A stretch of DNA of 64,000 bases, taken from Arthrobacter horti (GTDB lineage Bacteria > Actinomycetota > Actinomycetes > Actinomycetales > Micrococcaceae). The stretch spans positions 124,001 through 188,000 of the forward strand of contig NZ_JAVALS010000005.1 in the NCBI RefSeq assembly GCF_030731045.1, read 5' to 3'. Numbering within the stretch: the stretch's first letter is position 1; the number at the start of each line of letters is the position of its first letter. Under the pieces are notes generated by a model. The model did no database searches. It had not been told where the DNA came from and saw nothing but the letters and a program-made list of their open reading frames with translations. Shown one piece after another: positions 7,763 through 15,992 of the stretch. Position numbers and translations under genes: made by a program.

Positions 7763-9964
7763 ATGAACCCCCTCCACCTCTCCGCCGCCGGGACCAGCCT
7801 GGTCCTCTCCTTCGACTCCGGCGAGGCACAGATCGCCCACTGGGGCGCAGCGCTCGGCGCGGACCTCCCTGATCTCAGCCGGCTGACAAACCCGGTGCCG
7901 CACTCGGCACTGGACGTGCCCGTCGTCGCCGGCCTCATCCCGCAGGCGTCCTCCGGCTGGCTGGGCCGTGCGGGACTGCGCGGCCACCGGCTGGACGACG
8001 ACGGCATGCCCGGCTTCGACTTCTCCCCTCGCCTGCGGGTGGTGGAGGCCGGGCTCCTGCCGCCGGATGCCCGCGGCGCGCAGACAGCGCACCTCCTGCA
8101 GCGGGACGAGGAGGCGGGCGTCGAGGTGGCGACCACCCTGATCCTGAACCCCGGCGGTCTGCTGGAGATCAGCCACGAGCTGAGCAACACCGGCTCCACC
8201 CCGTATTTCCTGGAGGAGCTCGCGCTGGTCCTGCCCCTTCCCGGGCAGGCGGGCGAACTGCTGGACCTCACGGGCCGCTGGTGCCGGGAGAACCACCCGC
8301 AGCGCCACGACATCCGGCAGGGCACGTGGGTCCGCAGCGGCCGACATGGGCGCACCGGGCACGATTCCTCCCTCCTCGTGGCCGCCGGAACGCCCGGTTT
8401 CGGGAACCGCCGCGGCGAGGTGTGGGCCACGCATTTCGGCTGGTCCGGCAACCACGAACAGTTCCTCGACTCGCTCGCGGACGGCCGCCGGATGCTGGGC
8501 GCGTCGGAGCTGCTCGGACCGGCCGAGGTGACCCTGGCGCCCGGCGAGCACTACTCCACCCCGGTCCTGTACGCGGCGTATTCCGCCCGCGGCCTGGACG
8601 GTGTCACGGAACGCTTCCACCGGTGGTTCCGTGCCCGCCCGCACCATGTGGACACCACCTCCGGACGCCTGCGGCCCGTAGTCCTGAACACCTGGGAGGC
8701 CGTCTACTTCGATCACCGCCTGGAGCCGCTGAAGGAACTGGCCACCGCGGGTGCCGCGCTGGGAGCCGAGCGGTATGTGCTCGACGACGGCTGGTTCCGC
8801 GGCCGCCGGGACGATCACGCCGGGCTGGGCGACTGGTTCGTGGACGAGGCGCTCTGGCCGGACGGTCTGACGCCGCTCATCGATCACGTCACCGGGCTCG
8901 GCATGGAGTTCGGGCTGTGGGTGGAGCCGGAGATGGTCAACCTGGATTCGGATGTGGCCCGGGAACACCCGGACTGGATCGCCGGGCCGGCCCGTGCACC
9001 GCACACGGAGGGCGGGCGCCTGCCCCTGGAGTGGCGGCACCAGCACATCCTGGACCTCGCCAACCCCGGCGCCTGGCAGTACATCCACGGCCGCCTGGAC
9101 GCGCTCCTGAACGAGAACCGGATCGCCTATCTGAAGTGGGACCAGAACCGCGACCTGGCCGAGCACGGTCACTGCGGACGGTCCTCGGTGCATGAGCAGA
9201 CCCTGGCCTACTACCGTCTCCTGGACGTGCTCAAGGTCTCGCACCCCGAGGTGGAGATCGAATCCTGCGCCTCGGGTGGTGCCCGCGTGGACCTCGGCGT
9301 CCTGCAGAGGACGGACCGGGTGTGGGCCTCCGACTGCAACGACGCCCTGGAACGGCAGACCATCCAGCGCTGGACCCAGGCGGTGCTGCCGCCGGAGCTG
9401 GTGGGCTCACATGTGGGCCCGACGCACTCGCACACCACCGGCCGCGTGCACGACGTGACTTTCCGCGCCATCACGGCCCTCTTCGGGCACTTCGGCATGG
9501 AGTGGGACATCCGCCAGGCCACCGAGCGGGACCGGACGGTGCTCCGCCGGATCATCGCCGTCTACAAGGAGCACCGCCCCCTGCTCCACTCCGGAACCCA
9601 GGTGAACGCCGACCTGGGCGATGAGCGCCTGCGACTGCACGGCGTCGTCGCGCAGGACCGCTCGGAGGCGCTCTACGCGGCGGTCATGCTGGGCACTCTG
9701 GCCGCCGAGCTGCCCGGCCGGGCGGGGCTGCCGGGGCTGGACCCGCGCCGCAACTACCACGTGGAGGCACTCATGCCGACCTCGGAGGATCTACCGAAGA
9801 CGGTGGAAGGCGACGCCGTGAGCCCCTTCGTGCAGATCTCCCCGCCGAGCTGGTTGGAAGACGGCTTCACGGCGAGCGGCGCATTCCTGGAGCACGTGGG
9901 GCTGCCGCTGCCGGTGCTCCGCCCAGAGCACGCGCTGCTGCTGCGGGTCACCGAGGTCGGTTGA
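7763..9964 (+). CDS. GH36 alpha-galactosidase
   Basis: 733 residues, the usual length for bacterial GH36. It hydrolyses alpha-1,6-galactosides (melibiose, raffinose family) to galactose. The N-terminal beta-sandwich is followed by the catalytic barrel with YVLDDGWFRGRRDD. The nucleophile is Asp460 in YLKWDQNRD, and the acid/base is Asp524 in WASDCNDALERQ; CASGGARVDLG is also family-typical. There is no signal peptide, so it is cytoplasmic and acts after uptake. It sits between the importer and galT-galK, which take on the released galactose. No start other than ATG 7763 looks better. Confidence 0.95.
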   Translation: MNPLHLSAAGTSLVLSFDSGEAQIAHWGAALGADLPDLSRLTNPVPHSALDVPVVAGLIPQASSGWLGRAGLRGHRLDDDGMPGFDFSPRLRVVEAGLLPPDARGAQTAHLLQRDEEAGVEVATTLILNPGGLLEISHELSNTGSTPYFLEELALVLPLPGQAGELLDLTGRWCRENHPQRHDIRQGTWVRSGRHGRTGHDSSLLVAAGTPGFGNRRGEVWATHFGWSGNHEQFLDSLADGRRMLGASELLGPAEVTLAPGEHYSTPVLYAAYSARGLDGVTERFHRWFRARPHHVDTTSGRLRPVVLNTWEAVYFDHRLEPLKELATAGAALGAERYVLDDGWFRGRRDDHAGLGDWFVDEALWPDGLTPLIDHVTGLGMEFGLWVEPEMVNLDSDVAREHPDWIAGPARAPHTEGGRLPLEWRHQHILDLANPGAWQYIHGRLDALLNENRIAYLKWDQNRDLAEHGHCGRSSVHEQTLAYYRLLDVLKVSHPEVEIESCASGGARVDLGVLQRTDRVWASDCNDALERQTIQRWTQAVLPPELVGSHVGPTHSHTTGRVHDVTFRAITALFGHFGMEWDIRQATERDRTVLRRIIAVYKEHRPLLHSGTQVNADLGDERLRLHGVVAQDRSEALYAAVMLGTLAAELPGRAGLPGLDPRRNYHVEALMPTSEDLPKTVEGDAVSPFVQISPPSWLEDGFTASGAFLEHVGLPLPVLRPEHALLLRVTEVG

Positions 9965-9982
9965 CCAGGTCCGGCACAGCCC

Positions 9983-10020
9983 CGTTGTTAACTATTGTGC
10001 TTTAATGTTTGTTGTTGATA
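9983..10020 (+). promoter_or_regulatory. AT-rich patch upstream of galT
   Basis: The 100-base gap between the alpha-galactosidase and galT contains a conspicuous A/T-rich run with repeated TTGTT/TTTGTTGTTG words in an otherwise GC-rich locus. It probably contains a promoter or regulator site for galTK. I cannot assign -35/-10 boxes with confidence. Confidence 0.35.
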
Positions 10021-10064
10021 GAACCATGCATCGGCTTCCACTCCGTCCAGGAACAGGGACATCC

Positions 10065-11249
10065 ATGACTCATGTGACACGCTCGCGGCTCTCCGATGGC
10101 CGCGAGATCCTCTACTTCGACGAGGCCCCGGGCAGGGTCCCCGCCACGGATCTCCGTGGCCTGACCCCGCGCGCCACCGGGGCCGACGGTTCCGGCGAGG
10201 TGCGGTTCGATGCGCTCAGCGGCGAGTGGGTCGCCGTCGCGGCGCACCGGCAGAGCCGCACGCATCTGCCCCCGGCCGACGAATGCCCCATCTGCCCGAG
10301 CACACCCGGGCGCTCCACGGAGATCCCGGCGGACGACTACCAGGTGGTCGCCTTCGAGAACCGCTTCCCCTCGCTGGGCCCGGTCCTGGGAGAGATCCCC
10401 GGCAATCCGGGCTGGGGAACCCTGGCTCCCGCCTCGGGTCGCTGCGAGGTGGTCACGTTCACCCCCAGCCACACCGGGTCCTTCGCGGAGCTCCCCTGGG
10501 ACCGCGCCCGCACCGTGGTGGAGGCCTGGTCCCACCGGACCGCCGAGCTCTCCGCCCTGCCCGGGATCCGGCAGGTGTTCCCGTTCGAGAACCGCGGTGC
10601 GGACATCGGTGTGACCCTGCACCACCCCCATGGCCAGATCTACGCCTACCCGTACGTCACTCCGCGCGCGGAGGCCATGGCCCGCACCGCCGTCGCCCAT
10701 TGGGGTGAGACGGCCCACCGGGAATCGCTCCTCGAGACCGTGGTCCGGCAGGAGCGTCAGGACGGCTCGCGCATGGTCCTGGAGGGTGAGCACTTCAGCG
10801 CCTATGTGCCCTTCGCCGCCCGCTGGCCCCTGGAAGTGCACCTCGCCCCGCATCGCCGCGTGCCGGACTTCGCGGCCCTGACCCCGGAGGAGAAGGACGA
10901 ACTCACCGGTCTCTATCTGGACCTCCTGGGCCGGGTGGACGGGGTCTACGGCTCCCCCACTCCGTACATCGCAGCGTGGCACCAGGCCCCGTTGGCCCCC
11001 GGCTATCGTGAGGCCATGGGCTTCCATCTCCAGCTGACGTCCCCGCGCCGGGCGGCGGACAAGCTGAAATACCTGGCCGGCTCCGAAGCGGCCATGGGGG
11101 CGTTCATCAACGACGTGACCCCGGAGGCCGTGGCAGCCCGGCTCCGCGCCGCCGTCTCGCCCTACCCGGCGCCGGGGCGCGGCGTCGTCGTCCCTCACAC
11201 CGCCGCACTTCACACGATCACCGCACCCACGCAAGGACTGCCGGCATGA
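10065..11249 (+). CDS. galT: Galactose-1-phosphate uridylyltransferase
   Basis: 394 residues from ATG 10065 (CAGGGA upstream); ATG 10005 is in frame but lies in the promoter-like patch. It transfers UMP from UDP-glucose to galactose-1-phosphate (Leloir pathway). CPIC (Cys74, Cys77) is the N-terminal zinc motif. HHPHGQIYAYP contains the catalytic HPH (187-189), with His189 as the nucleophile that is uridylylated. The stop overlaps the galK start (ATGA), so the two are translationally coupled. Confidence 0.95.
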   Translation: MTHVTRSRLSDGREILYFDEAPGRVPATDLRGLTPRATGADGSGEVRFDALSGEWVAVAAHRQSRTHLPPADECPICPSTPGRSTEIPADDYQVVAFENRFPSLGPVLGEIPGNPGWGTLAPASGRCEVVTFTPSHTGSFAELPWDRARTVVEAWSHRTAELSALPGIRQVFPFENRGADIGVTLHHPHGQIYAYPYVTPRAEAMARTAVAHWGETAHRESLLETVVRQERQDGSRMVLEGEHFSAYVPFAARWPLEVHLAPHRRVPDFAALTPEEKDELTGLYLDLLGRVDGVYGSPTPYIAAWHQAPLAPGYREAMGFHLQLTSPRRAADKLKYLAGSEAAMGAFINDVTPEAVAARLRAAVSPYPAPGRGVVVPHTAALHTITAPTQGLPA

Positions 11250-12409
11250 CCACTTCCTCCTCCGAACAGGACCTCGTCGACGCGTTCCGCAGCGCCTTCG
11301 GGCACGCTCCGGACGGCGTGTGGATGGCGCCGGGGCGCGTCAATCTGATCGGCGAGCACACGGACTACAACGAGGGCTTCGTCCTGCCCTTCGCGATCGA
11401 TCTGCGGGCCCGCGTGGCCGTGAAGGCCCTGCCGGGCACTCGGACGGTCAGGCTCGTGTCAGCGCAGGGTTCGGCAGAGGTGCAGGAGTTCAGCCTGGGC
11501 GCGATCGAGCCGCGCGGCGACTACGGCTGGTCCACCTATCCCCTGGGCGTCGCCTGGGCCCTGGAGCAGCATGGGATCGCAGTTCCAGGGTTCGAGCTGT
11601 ACCTGGACTCCACCGTGCCGCTCGGTTCGGGGCTCTCCTCCTCCCACGCCATCGAATGCGCCACCATCACGGCGCTGGCGGAGCTGTCCGGGGCGACCCT
11701 GAGCCCGCAGGAGTTGGTGCTGCTGACGCAGAAGGGCGAGAACGACTTCGTCGGCGCGCCCACCGGCATCCTGGACCAGTCGGCGTCCCTGCGCGGCGAG
11801 CGCGGCCATGCCGTGTTCCTGGACTGCCGGGACCAGCATGTGGAGCTCATCCCCTTCGACGCCAAGGCCGATGGTCTGGTCATGCTCGTGATCGACACGC
11901 GTGTGGCGCACTCCCACAGCGACGGCGGCTACGCGAGCCGCCGGGCGGCGTGCGAGGCGGGCGCGGCGGCTCTGGGCGTCCCGGCGCTCCGAGACCTCGG
12001 CGTGGACGACCTCCCCCGGGCGCAGGCGCTGCTGGACGACATCACGTTCCGCCGCGTGCGCCACGTGGTGACGGAGGACGCGCGGGTGCTGGAGACGGTG
12101 GCCACGCTGACGTCCGCCGGCGCCGCGGCGATCGGCGGGCTCCTCGATGCCAGCCATGTCTCCATGCGGGACGACTTCGAGATCTCCTGCCCCGAACTGG
12201 ACCTCGCCGTGAGCGCTGCCCGCGAAGCCGGGGCGATCGGCGCCCGCATGACCGGCGGCGGATTCGGGGGCTCGGCCATCGCCCTGACTCCCCGCGCGCT
12301 GGAATCGGAGGTCCGGACCGCGGTCCTGGACGCCTTCCGTGAGGCCGGCTTCACGGAGCCGCACCTCTTCACGGTCACCCCGGCCGAAGGCGCCCGCCGG
12401 CTGGCGTGA
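11246..12409 (+). CDS. galK: Galactokinase
   Basis: 387 residues of the GHMP kinase family. It phosphorylates alpha-galactose at C1. The galactokinase signature GRVNLIGEHTDYNEGF is near the N-terminus, the ATP-binding loop is PLGSGLSSSHA, and the third GHMP motif is TGGGFGGSAIAL. It overlaps galT by 4 bases and is the last gene of the galactoside operon. galE, needed to complete the cycle, is not in the window. Confidence 0.96.
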   Translation: MTTSSSEQDLVDAFRSAFGHAPDGVWMAPGRVNLIGEHTDYNEGFVLPFAIDLRARVAVKALPGTRTVRLVSAQGSAEVQEFSLGAIEPRGDYGWSTYPLGVAWALEQHGIAVPGFELYLDSTVPLGSGLSSSHAIECATITALAELSGATLSPQELVLLTQKGENDFVGAPTGILDQSASLRGERGHAVFLDCRDQHVELIPFDAKADGLVMLVIDTRVAHSHSDGGYASRRAACEAGAAALGVPALRDLGVDDLPRAQALLDDITFRRVRHVVTEDARVLETVATLTSAGAAAIGGLLDASHVSMRDDFEISCPELDLAVSAAREAGAIGARMTGGGFGGSAIALTPRALESEVRTAVLDAFREAGFTEPHLFTVTPAEGARRLA

Positions 12410-12420
12410 CACCGGTCCCC

Positions 12421-12545
12421 TCGGCGCAAAACAGTGGGCCGTCTCGGCGCCACCCCTGGGCTGTCTCGGCGCGAAACAGTGGGTTTCCGCTGAGACAGTG
12501 GTTTAAACCCACTGTCTCAGCGGAAACCCACTGTTTCAGCGGAAG
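12421..12545. repeat. Reiterated repeat with a 29-bp-arm palindrome
   Basis: Three direct copies begin with TCGGCGC at about 12421, 12444 and 12466 (period 22-23), each running into a form of ACAGTGGG or CCCTGGG. They lead into a long inverted repeat: arm 12473-12501, a 7-base AT-rich centre (12502-12508), arm 12509-12537. The words CTGAGACAGTGG and GTTTCCGCTGA recur within the arms. It lies between the convergent galK and the Bax-inhibitor gene. It could be a bidirectional terminator, an intergenic repeat of REP/MITE type, or both. Confidence 0.75.
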
Positions 12546-12594
12546 GGCCGGGGACCACCCTGCTTCGACGAGGCAGCACTGGGACATCAACGAC

Positions 12595-12630
12595 GTCGGC
12601 GCCCCTCACCTTTCGGTGAGGGGCGCCGAC
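12595..12630. terminator. Bidirectional terminator hairpin
   Basis: A perfect 16-bp stem (12595-12610 with 12615-12630) closes a TTTC loop, 44 bases past the Bax-inhibitor stop and between convergent genes. There is no U-tract on either side. It is a strong hairpin in the right place for both transcripts. Confidence 0.65.
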
Positions 12631-12673
12631 GCGAAGCGGCGATTCGGCCTTGCTTCGGGGAGCGCGGCGTGGG

Positions 12674-13534
12674 TCAGTCGTTGCCCCGCAGGATGGCGAT
12701 CAGCCGCAGCAGCTCCACGTACAGCCACACCAGGGTGACCGTGAGGCCGAAAGCCGCGGTCCAGGAGTAGCGGGCCGGGGCACCGTTGTGGACGCCGGCC
12801 TCGATGTTGGTGAAGTCCATGATCAGGGAGAACGCGGCGAGCACCACGGCCAGCAGGCCGACGAACACACCCAGCGGGATGCCGAAGATGTGGACACTGC
12901 CTCGCAGGCCCCACGGGTCCTGGACCACGCCGAAGATCATGAGGAAGAGGTTGACCAGGCTGAAGGCCGCGTAACCCAGCATGGCGATGAGGAAGAAGCG
13001 CATCATCTTGGGCGTGGCGCGCACCTTGCCCGAGGTGAAGAGCAGCAGGGTGACGGCGAACACGGCCAGCGTGGCGATGACGGCCTGCAGGCCGATGCCG
13101 GGAAGCCGGGCCTCCAGGACCTTGGTGAGCCCGCCCAGGAACAAGCCCTCAAGGCCAGCGTAGCTGAGGATCAGCGCCGGGACCGGCTCCTTCTTGAAGG
13201 TGTTCACCATGGCCAGGACGAAGCCGCCCAGGGCACCCACCACCATGAGCAGAGCGGCCACGCCGAAGCTGCTGAACCAGGTGATGGCGGCGCCCACCAG
13301 GACGGCACCCAGGCAGAGCAGCGTCTTGATGATGACATCGTCGAAGGTCATCCGGCCGGTCTGGGCCGGCCCCGCGGACGGCTGGGAGTACATCTGCTGC
13401 AGTTGCGCCGCGGAGAGCTCCTGCTGAATCTGATGTGTCTGCCCGTACTGATTCTGGGCATTCGGGGGCGGCGGCGCTTGCAGCGCCCCCCGGAAGTTCT
13501 TTCCGTTGAAGATCGGGTTGCCACCGGCAGCCAT
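12674..13534 (-). CDS. Bax inhibitor-1/YccA family membrane protein
   Basis: 286 residues from ATG 13534, with a strong AGGAGGGA Shine-Dalgarno. The first 80 residues are polar and Gln/Pro-rich (APPPPNAQNQYGQTHQ). Seven predicted TM helices follow, starting near MTFDDVIIKTLLCLGAVLV and ending LYVELLRLIAILRGND, the typical end of actinobacterial family members. Relatives include pH-sensitive Ca2+ leak channels; the role in actinobacteria is not established. It is a single gene flanked by hairpin-rich DNA downstream and the guanidine riboswitch region on the other side. Confidence 0.88.
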   Translation of the reverse strand: MAAGGNPIFNGKNFRGALQAPPPPNAQNQYGQTHQIQQELSAAQLQQMYSQPSAGPAQTGRMTFDDVIIKTLLCLGAVLVGAAITWFSSFGVAALLMVVGALGGFVLAMVNTFKKEPVPALILSYAGLEGLFLGGLTKVLEARLPGIGLQAVIATLAVFAVTLLLFTSGKVRATPKMMRFFLIAMLGYAAFSLVNLFLMIFGVVQDPWGLRGSVHIFGIPLGVFVGLLAVVLAAFSLIMDFTNIEAGVHNGAPARYSWTAAFGLTVTLVWLYVELLRLIAILRGND

Positions 13535-13658
13535 TTGACGTCCCTCCTGGATTCGGTGCGAATAAGTCCAAGCTACCAAGGTCAACGGCCGGGCGGGAGG
13601 AACAGTTCCCGGTCGTCGCAGGCCACCGGGTTAGACTCGGTGGGAGGCCGTGACCGGT

Positions 13659-13699
13659 CTGCGGACGAGGGAGCAGTACCCGCACAGGACAAGACTGAC
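13659..13699 (+). ncRNA. Guanidine-III riboswitch (ykkC-III class)
   Basis: The conserved core of guanidine-III aptamers is present in order: GGACGAGG (13663-13670), GTACCCG (13676-13682) and CAGGACAAGAC (13684-13694). GCGG (13661-13664) pairs with CCGC (13680-13683) for P1. AGCAGT (13672-13677) pairs with ACTG(A)CT (13693-13699) for the long-range helix that makes the pseudoknot. The aptamer ends 15 bases before the first exporter's ATG and abuts its AGGAAG ribosome-binding site. Ligand-dependent control of translation of the downstream guanidinium exporters is therefore likely. The call rests on consensus knowledge; no covariance model was run. Confidence 0.9.
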
Positions 13700-13714
13700 T
13701 CAGGAAGAACCACC

Positions 13715-14029
13715 ATGTCATGGATCGTCTTGATCGTCTCCGGAGTCCTGGAGGCGGTGTGGGCATCGGCCCTGGCCGCATCCCAGGGCTTCCGCAGATG
13801 GAAACCCGCCGCCCTGTTCCTGGTGAGCTCCATCGCCAGCATGGCCGGGCTCGCCTACGCCATGAAGGAACTCCCCGTGGGCACGTCCTATGCGGTGTGG
13901 GTCGGCATCGGCGCATGCCTCACGGCGGTCTGGGCCATGATCACCCGGCAGGAGAAGGCCACCGTGGCGCGCATCGCCCTCCTGGCCCTGCTGGTGGGCA
14001 GCGTGGTCGGTCTGAAGGCGGTGAGCTGA
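13715..14029 (+). CDS. SMR family guanidinium exporter subunit (Gdx/SugE type)
   Basis: 104 residues with four TM helices. MSWIVLIVSGVLEAVWA carries the essential Glu13 of small multidrug resistance proteins, and GTSYAVWVGIGA matches the Gdx/SugE subtype rather than EmrE. Such proteins exchange guanidinium for protons. Start ATG 13715 has AGGAAG; earlier in-frame Met codons are antisense to the Bax-inhibitor gene. The guanidine-III aptamer directly upstream strongly supports guanidine export. The next gene begins on the base after this stop, so the two probably make a hetero-oligomer. Confidence 0.92.
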   Translation: MSWIVLIVSGVLEAVWASALAASQGFRRWKPAALFLVSSIASMAGLAYAMKELPVGTSYAVWVGIGACLTAVWAMITRQEKATVARIALLALLVGSVVGLKAVS

Positions 14030-14365
14030 ATGCCGTGGATCGTCCTGCTCGCAAGCGCCGTCCTCGAAGCCGTCTGGGCCACAGCTCTGGGGCTCTCCGA
14101 CGGACTGACGCGGCCCATCCCCGTCCTGGTGTTCGCCGTCGGGCTCGTGCTCAGCATGGCCGGGCTCGGCTGGGCCGCCAAGCACATCCCCATGGGCACC
14201 GCCTACGCCGTGTGGACAGGCGTGGGCGCCGCCCTGACGGTCGGATACGCCATGGCCACCGGCCACGAAGGCGTGAGCCCGCTCAAGCTGCTGTTCATCG
14301 GCGGCATCATCGCCGCCGTCGGCGGTCTGAAGCTCCTGCCGTCCAGCACGCCGGGCGGCCACTGA
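14030..14365 (+). CDS. SMR family guanidinium exporter subunit (second Gdx)
   Basis: 111 residues, four TM helices. MPWIVLLASAVLEAVWATAL again has Glu13, and GTAYAVWTGVGA is the classic SugE/Gdx motif. Its ATG follows the TGA of the first exporter with no spacer, so they share the riboswitch. It has fewer charged loop residues than its partner, as expected if the two insert in opposite orientations to form an antiparallel heterodimer. That topology is inference from SMR biology. Confidence 0.92.
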   Translation: MPWIVLLASAVLEAVWATALGLSDGLTRPIPVLVFAVGLVLSMAGLGWAAKHIPMGTAYAVWTGVGAALTVGYAMATGHEGVSPLKLLFIGGIIAAVGGLKLLPSSTPGGH

Positions 14366-14368
14366 CAT

Positions 14369-15412
14369 TCAGGCAGCGACGACGGCGGGGCGGCCACCGG
14401 GTTTGCGGTCGCGCAGCAGCACGGCCACGGCCATGCCGATGGCAGCACCCAGGAGCGTCTCGAGCGCCCGGTCCATCAGGACCCTGGCGGGGTCGGCCGC
14501 AGGGCTCGCGAGGAGGGTCACCAGGAGGACGACGGGGGTGAAGAACGCCTGGGCCGTCCCGAAATGGTGCCGCATGAACAGCTCGGACGGGAACTGCAGC
14601 ACCGGGATGAGCAGGACGAGCACCATCAGCGGGGGCTGCGGCCAGAGAATCAGCGCGGTCAGGCCGATGCCCACGAGCGTGCCGAGCATGCGATGTACGC
14701 CGCGGATCAGCCGGGCGCGGGGCGAACCGGCGGCGAGCAGGACCGCCGCGGAGGCCATGGCCCAGTAGGGATGGCCCCAGCCGCTGGCGAGCCCCGCCGC
14801 TCCCGCGATGCCCACGGCCAGGAAATACCGCAGCGCGTGCCGCCGGATCCGGGAGCTGCGCCAGGGACTCTCGATGCGGATGCGCCGCATGTCCGGCGAG
14901 GCGTCCGGCAGGAAACGCCAGACGGCCAGACTCAAGATGATGCTGACCGCGGAAGCCGCGCCTCCGATGAGCAGGGGGATCCAGAGCGGCTGGGGCTGGG
15001 CCACTGAGGCGGAGGCGCCGAGGGCGAACAGCGCCCAGAACGGTCCCACCGGATTGAGCTTGGCGGCGTCCGCTGCCATCGAACCCACGTAGGCGAAGCA
15101 GGCCTCCACCAGGACCAGGGTGCCGACGGGTGCGTGCGCTTCGGACAGCAGGGTGCCGATCAGCACGGCGGACAGGAGTAGGACGGAGGCCTCCAGCTGG
15201 TGGACCACGCGCCAGAAGTGGGGTTCACACCGGCCGTACATGCTGGTGAACCCCCCGAACACCGCATAGAGGGTCAGCTCCGGATGCCCGATCGCCAGGA
15301 GTGCCAGCACCGGGACGGCCACGCTGACGGCCACCCGCACTGCGGCCACGCCGTGGTTCCCGGCGGGGCCGGTGGCGAAGAGTTCGCGGCCCAGTTTCTG
15401 AAGAATGCCCAC
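14369..15412 (-). CDS. FUSC family membrane protein
   Basis: About 347 residues from GTG 15412 (GGAAGG a few bases upstream); the open frame extends to 15538 but that part has no protein-like character. Two blocks of TM helices flank a polar stretch (WRFLPDASPDMRRIRIES). HPYWAMASAAVLLAAG and RLIRGVHRMLGTLVGIGL are typical of the fusaric acid resistance/aromatic acid exporter-like family. Substrate unknown. It is convergent with the Gdx pair, their stops being 3 bases apart. Confidence 0.8.
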   Translation of the reverse strand: MGILQKLGRELFATGPAGNHGVAAVRVAVSVAVPVLALLAIGHPELTLYAVFGGFTSMYGRCEPHFWRVVHQLEASVLLLSAVLIGTLLSEAHAPVGTLVLVEACFAYVGSMAADAAKLNPVGPFWALFALGASASVAQPQPLWIPLLIGGAASAVSIILSLAVWRFLPDASPDMRRIRIESPWRSSRIRRHALRYFLAVGIAGAAGLASGWGHPYWAMASAAVLLAAGSPRARLIRGVHRMLGTLVGIGLTALILWPQPPLMVLVLLIPVLQFPSELFMRHHFGTAQAFFTPVVLLVTLLASPAADPARVLMDRALETLLGAAIGMAVAVLLRDRKPGGRPAVVAA

Positions 15413-15557
15413 AATGCCTTCCGTCGAGGATGCGAGCGGGCCGGGTTTCCGCCGTCGGCCGGCTCGCAGAAGTACCGGAGAGCTGTCACTCCCCGGTATC
15501 GATTTTAAGTCGGCGGCGCCGCCACGGACGACTGCCACAGGAGCACCCGGGCCAGGC

Positions 15558-15992
15558 TCAGGACCCTTCCCGCCCGTGCAGCCGGTCCAGGATCACGGCG
15601 GCCGGCTCGGTCCCGGCACACTCCCGCAGGGCCGACAGCAGGTGCCGGGTCCCGATGGTCCGGGACTTCTCCTGGACGGCATGGCCCAGAGCTCTTTTCA
15701 GAGCCGTCTTGGCGCCGGGGGTCAACGGCAGATGGAGGGCGCCGACGGCCGGGGCCAGCGGCCCGAAATCCTGAAGATCGACGCCGACGGCGGCGAGGGC
15801 GTCCCGGTCCAGACGGTCTTCGATTCTCCTGACGTCCTCCGCTCCTGCCCCCAGCGCCCGCGCCGCCTCCGGGTCGTGAAGTGTCCCGTAAAGAAGGTGG
15901 CCGGTTCCGACCTTGCGGTCTCCCCGCCTCCCGGCCTCGGCGAGCGCCAGAGTCACGGCATCCCGGCACTGACGTGTGAATCGCTCAAACAT
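15558..15992 (-). CDS. Clp N-terminal domain protein
   Basis: 144 residues consisting of a single Clp-N double repeat (MFERFTRQCRDAVTLALAEAG, GTGHLLYGTLHD; second repeat LTPGAKTALKRALGHAV, GTRHLLSALREC). It lacks the AAA+ ATPase domains of ClpC/ClpA. Stand-alone Clp-N proteins could act as substrate adaptors or dominant modulators of ClpC, but no function is proven here. The gene overlaps the preceding HTH gene by 8 bases, so the two form a coupled operon under the palindromic promoter at 16207-16250. Confidence 0.85.
   Translation of the reverse strand: MFERFTRQCRDAVTLALAEAGRRGDRKVGTGHLLYGTLHDPEAARALGAGAEDVRRIEDRLDRDALAAVGVDLQDFGPLAPAVGALHLPLTPGAKTALKRALGHAVQEKSRTIGTRHLLSALRECAGTEPAAVILDRLHGREGS

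Noticed and set aside
6056-9244. A 1062-codon open frame on the minus strand
   Set aside because: It is antisense to the permease, binding protein and GH36 genes, has low-complexity Gly/Val/Leu/His composition and no family motif. Such long antisense frames are common in GC-rich DNA.
12650-13714. Upstream extension of the first Gdx frame
   Set aside because: It runs through the Bax-inhibitor gene in antisense and through the riboswitch; the real start is ATG 13715 with AGGAAG.
15500-15514. A 15-base exact match to the anticodon arm of the tRNA at 30081-30095, considered as an att-site or tRNA fragment
   Set aside because: In 64 kb a few 15-base matches are expected by chance, and flanking bases do not extend it. 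There is no integrase nearby.
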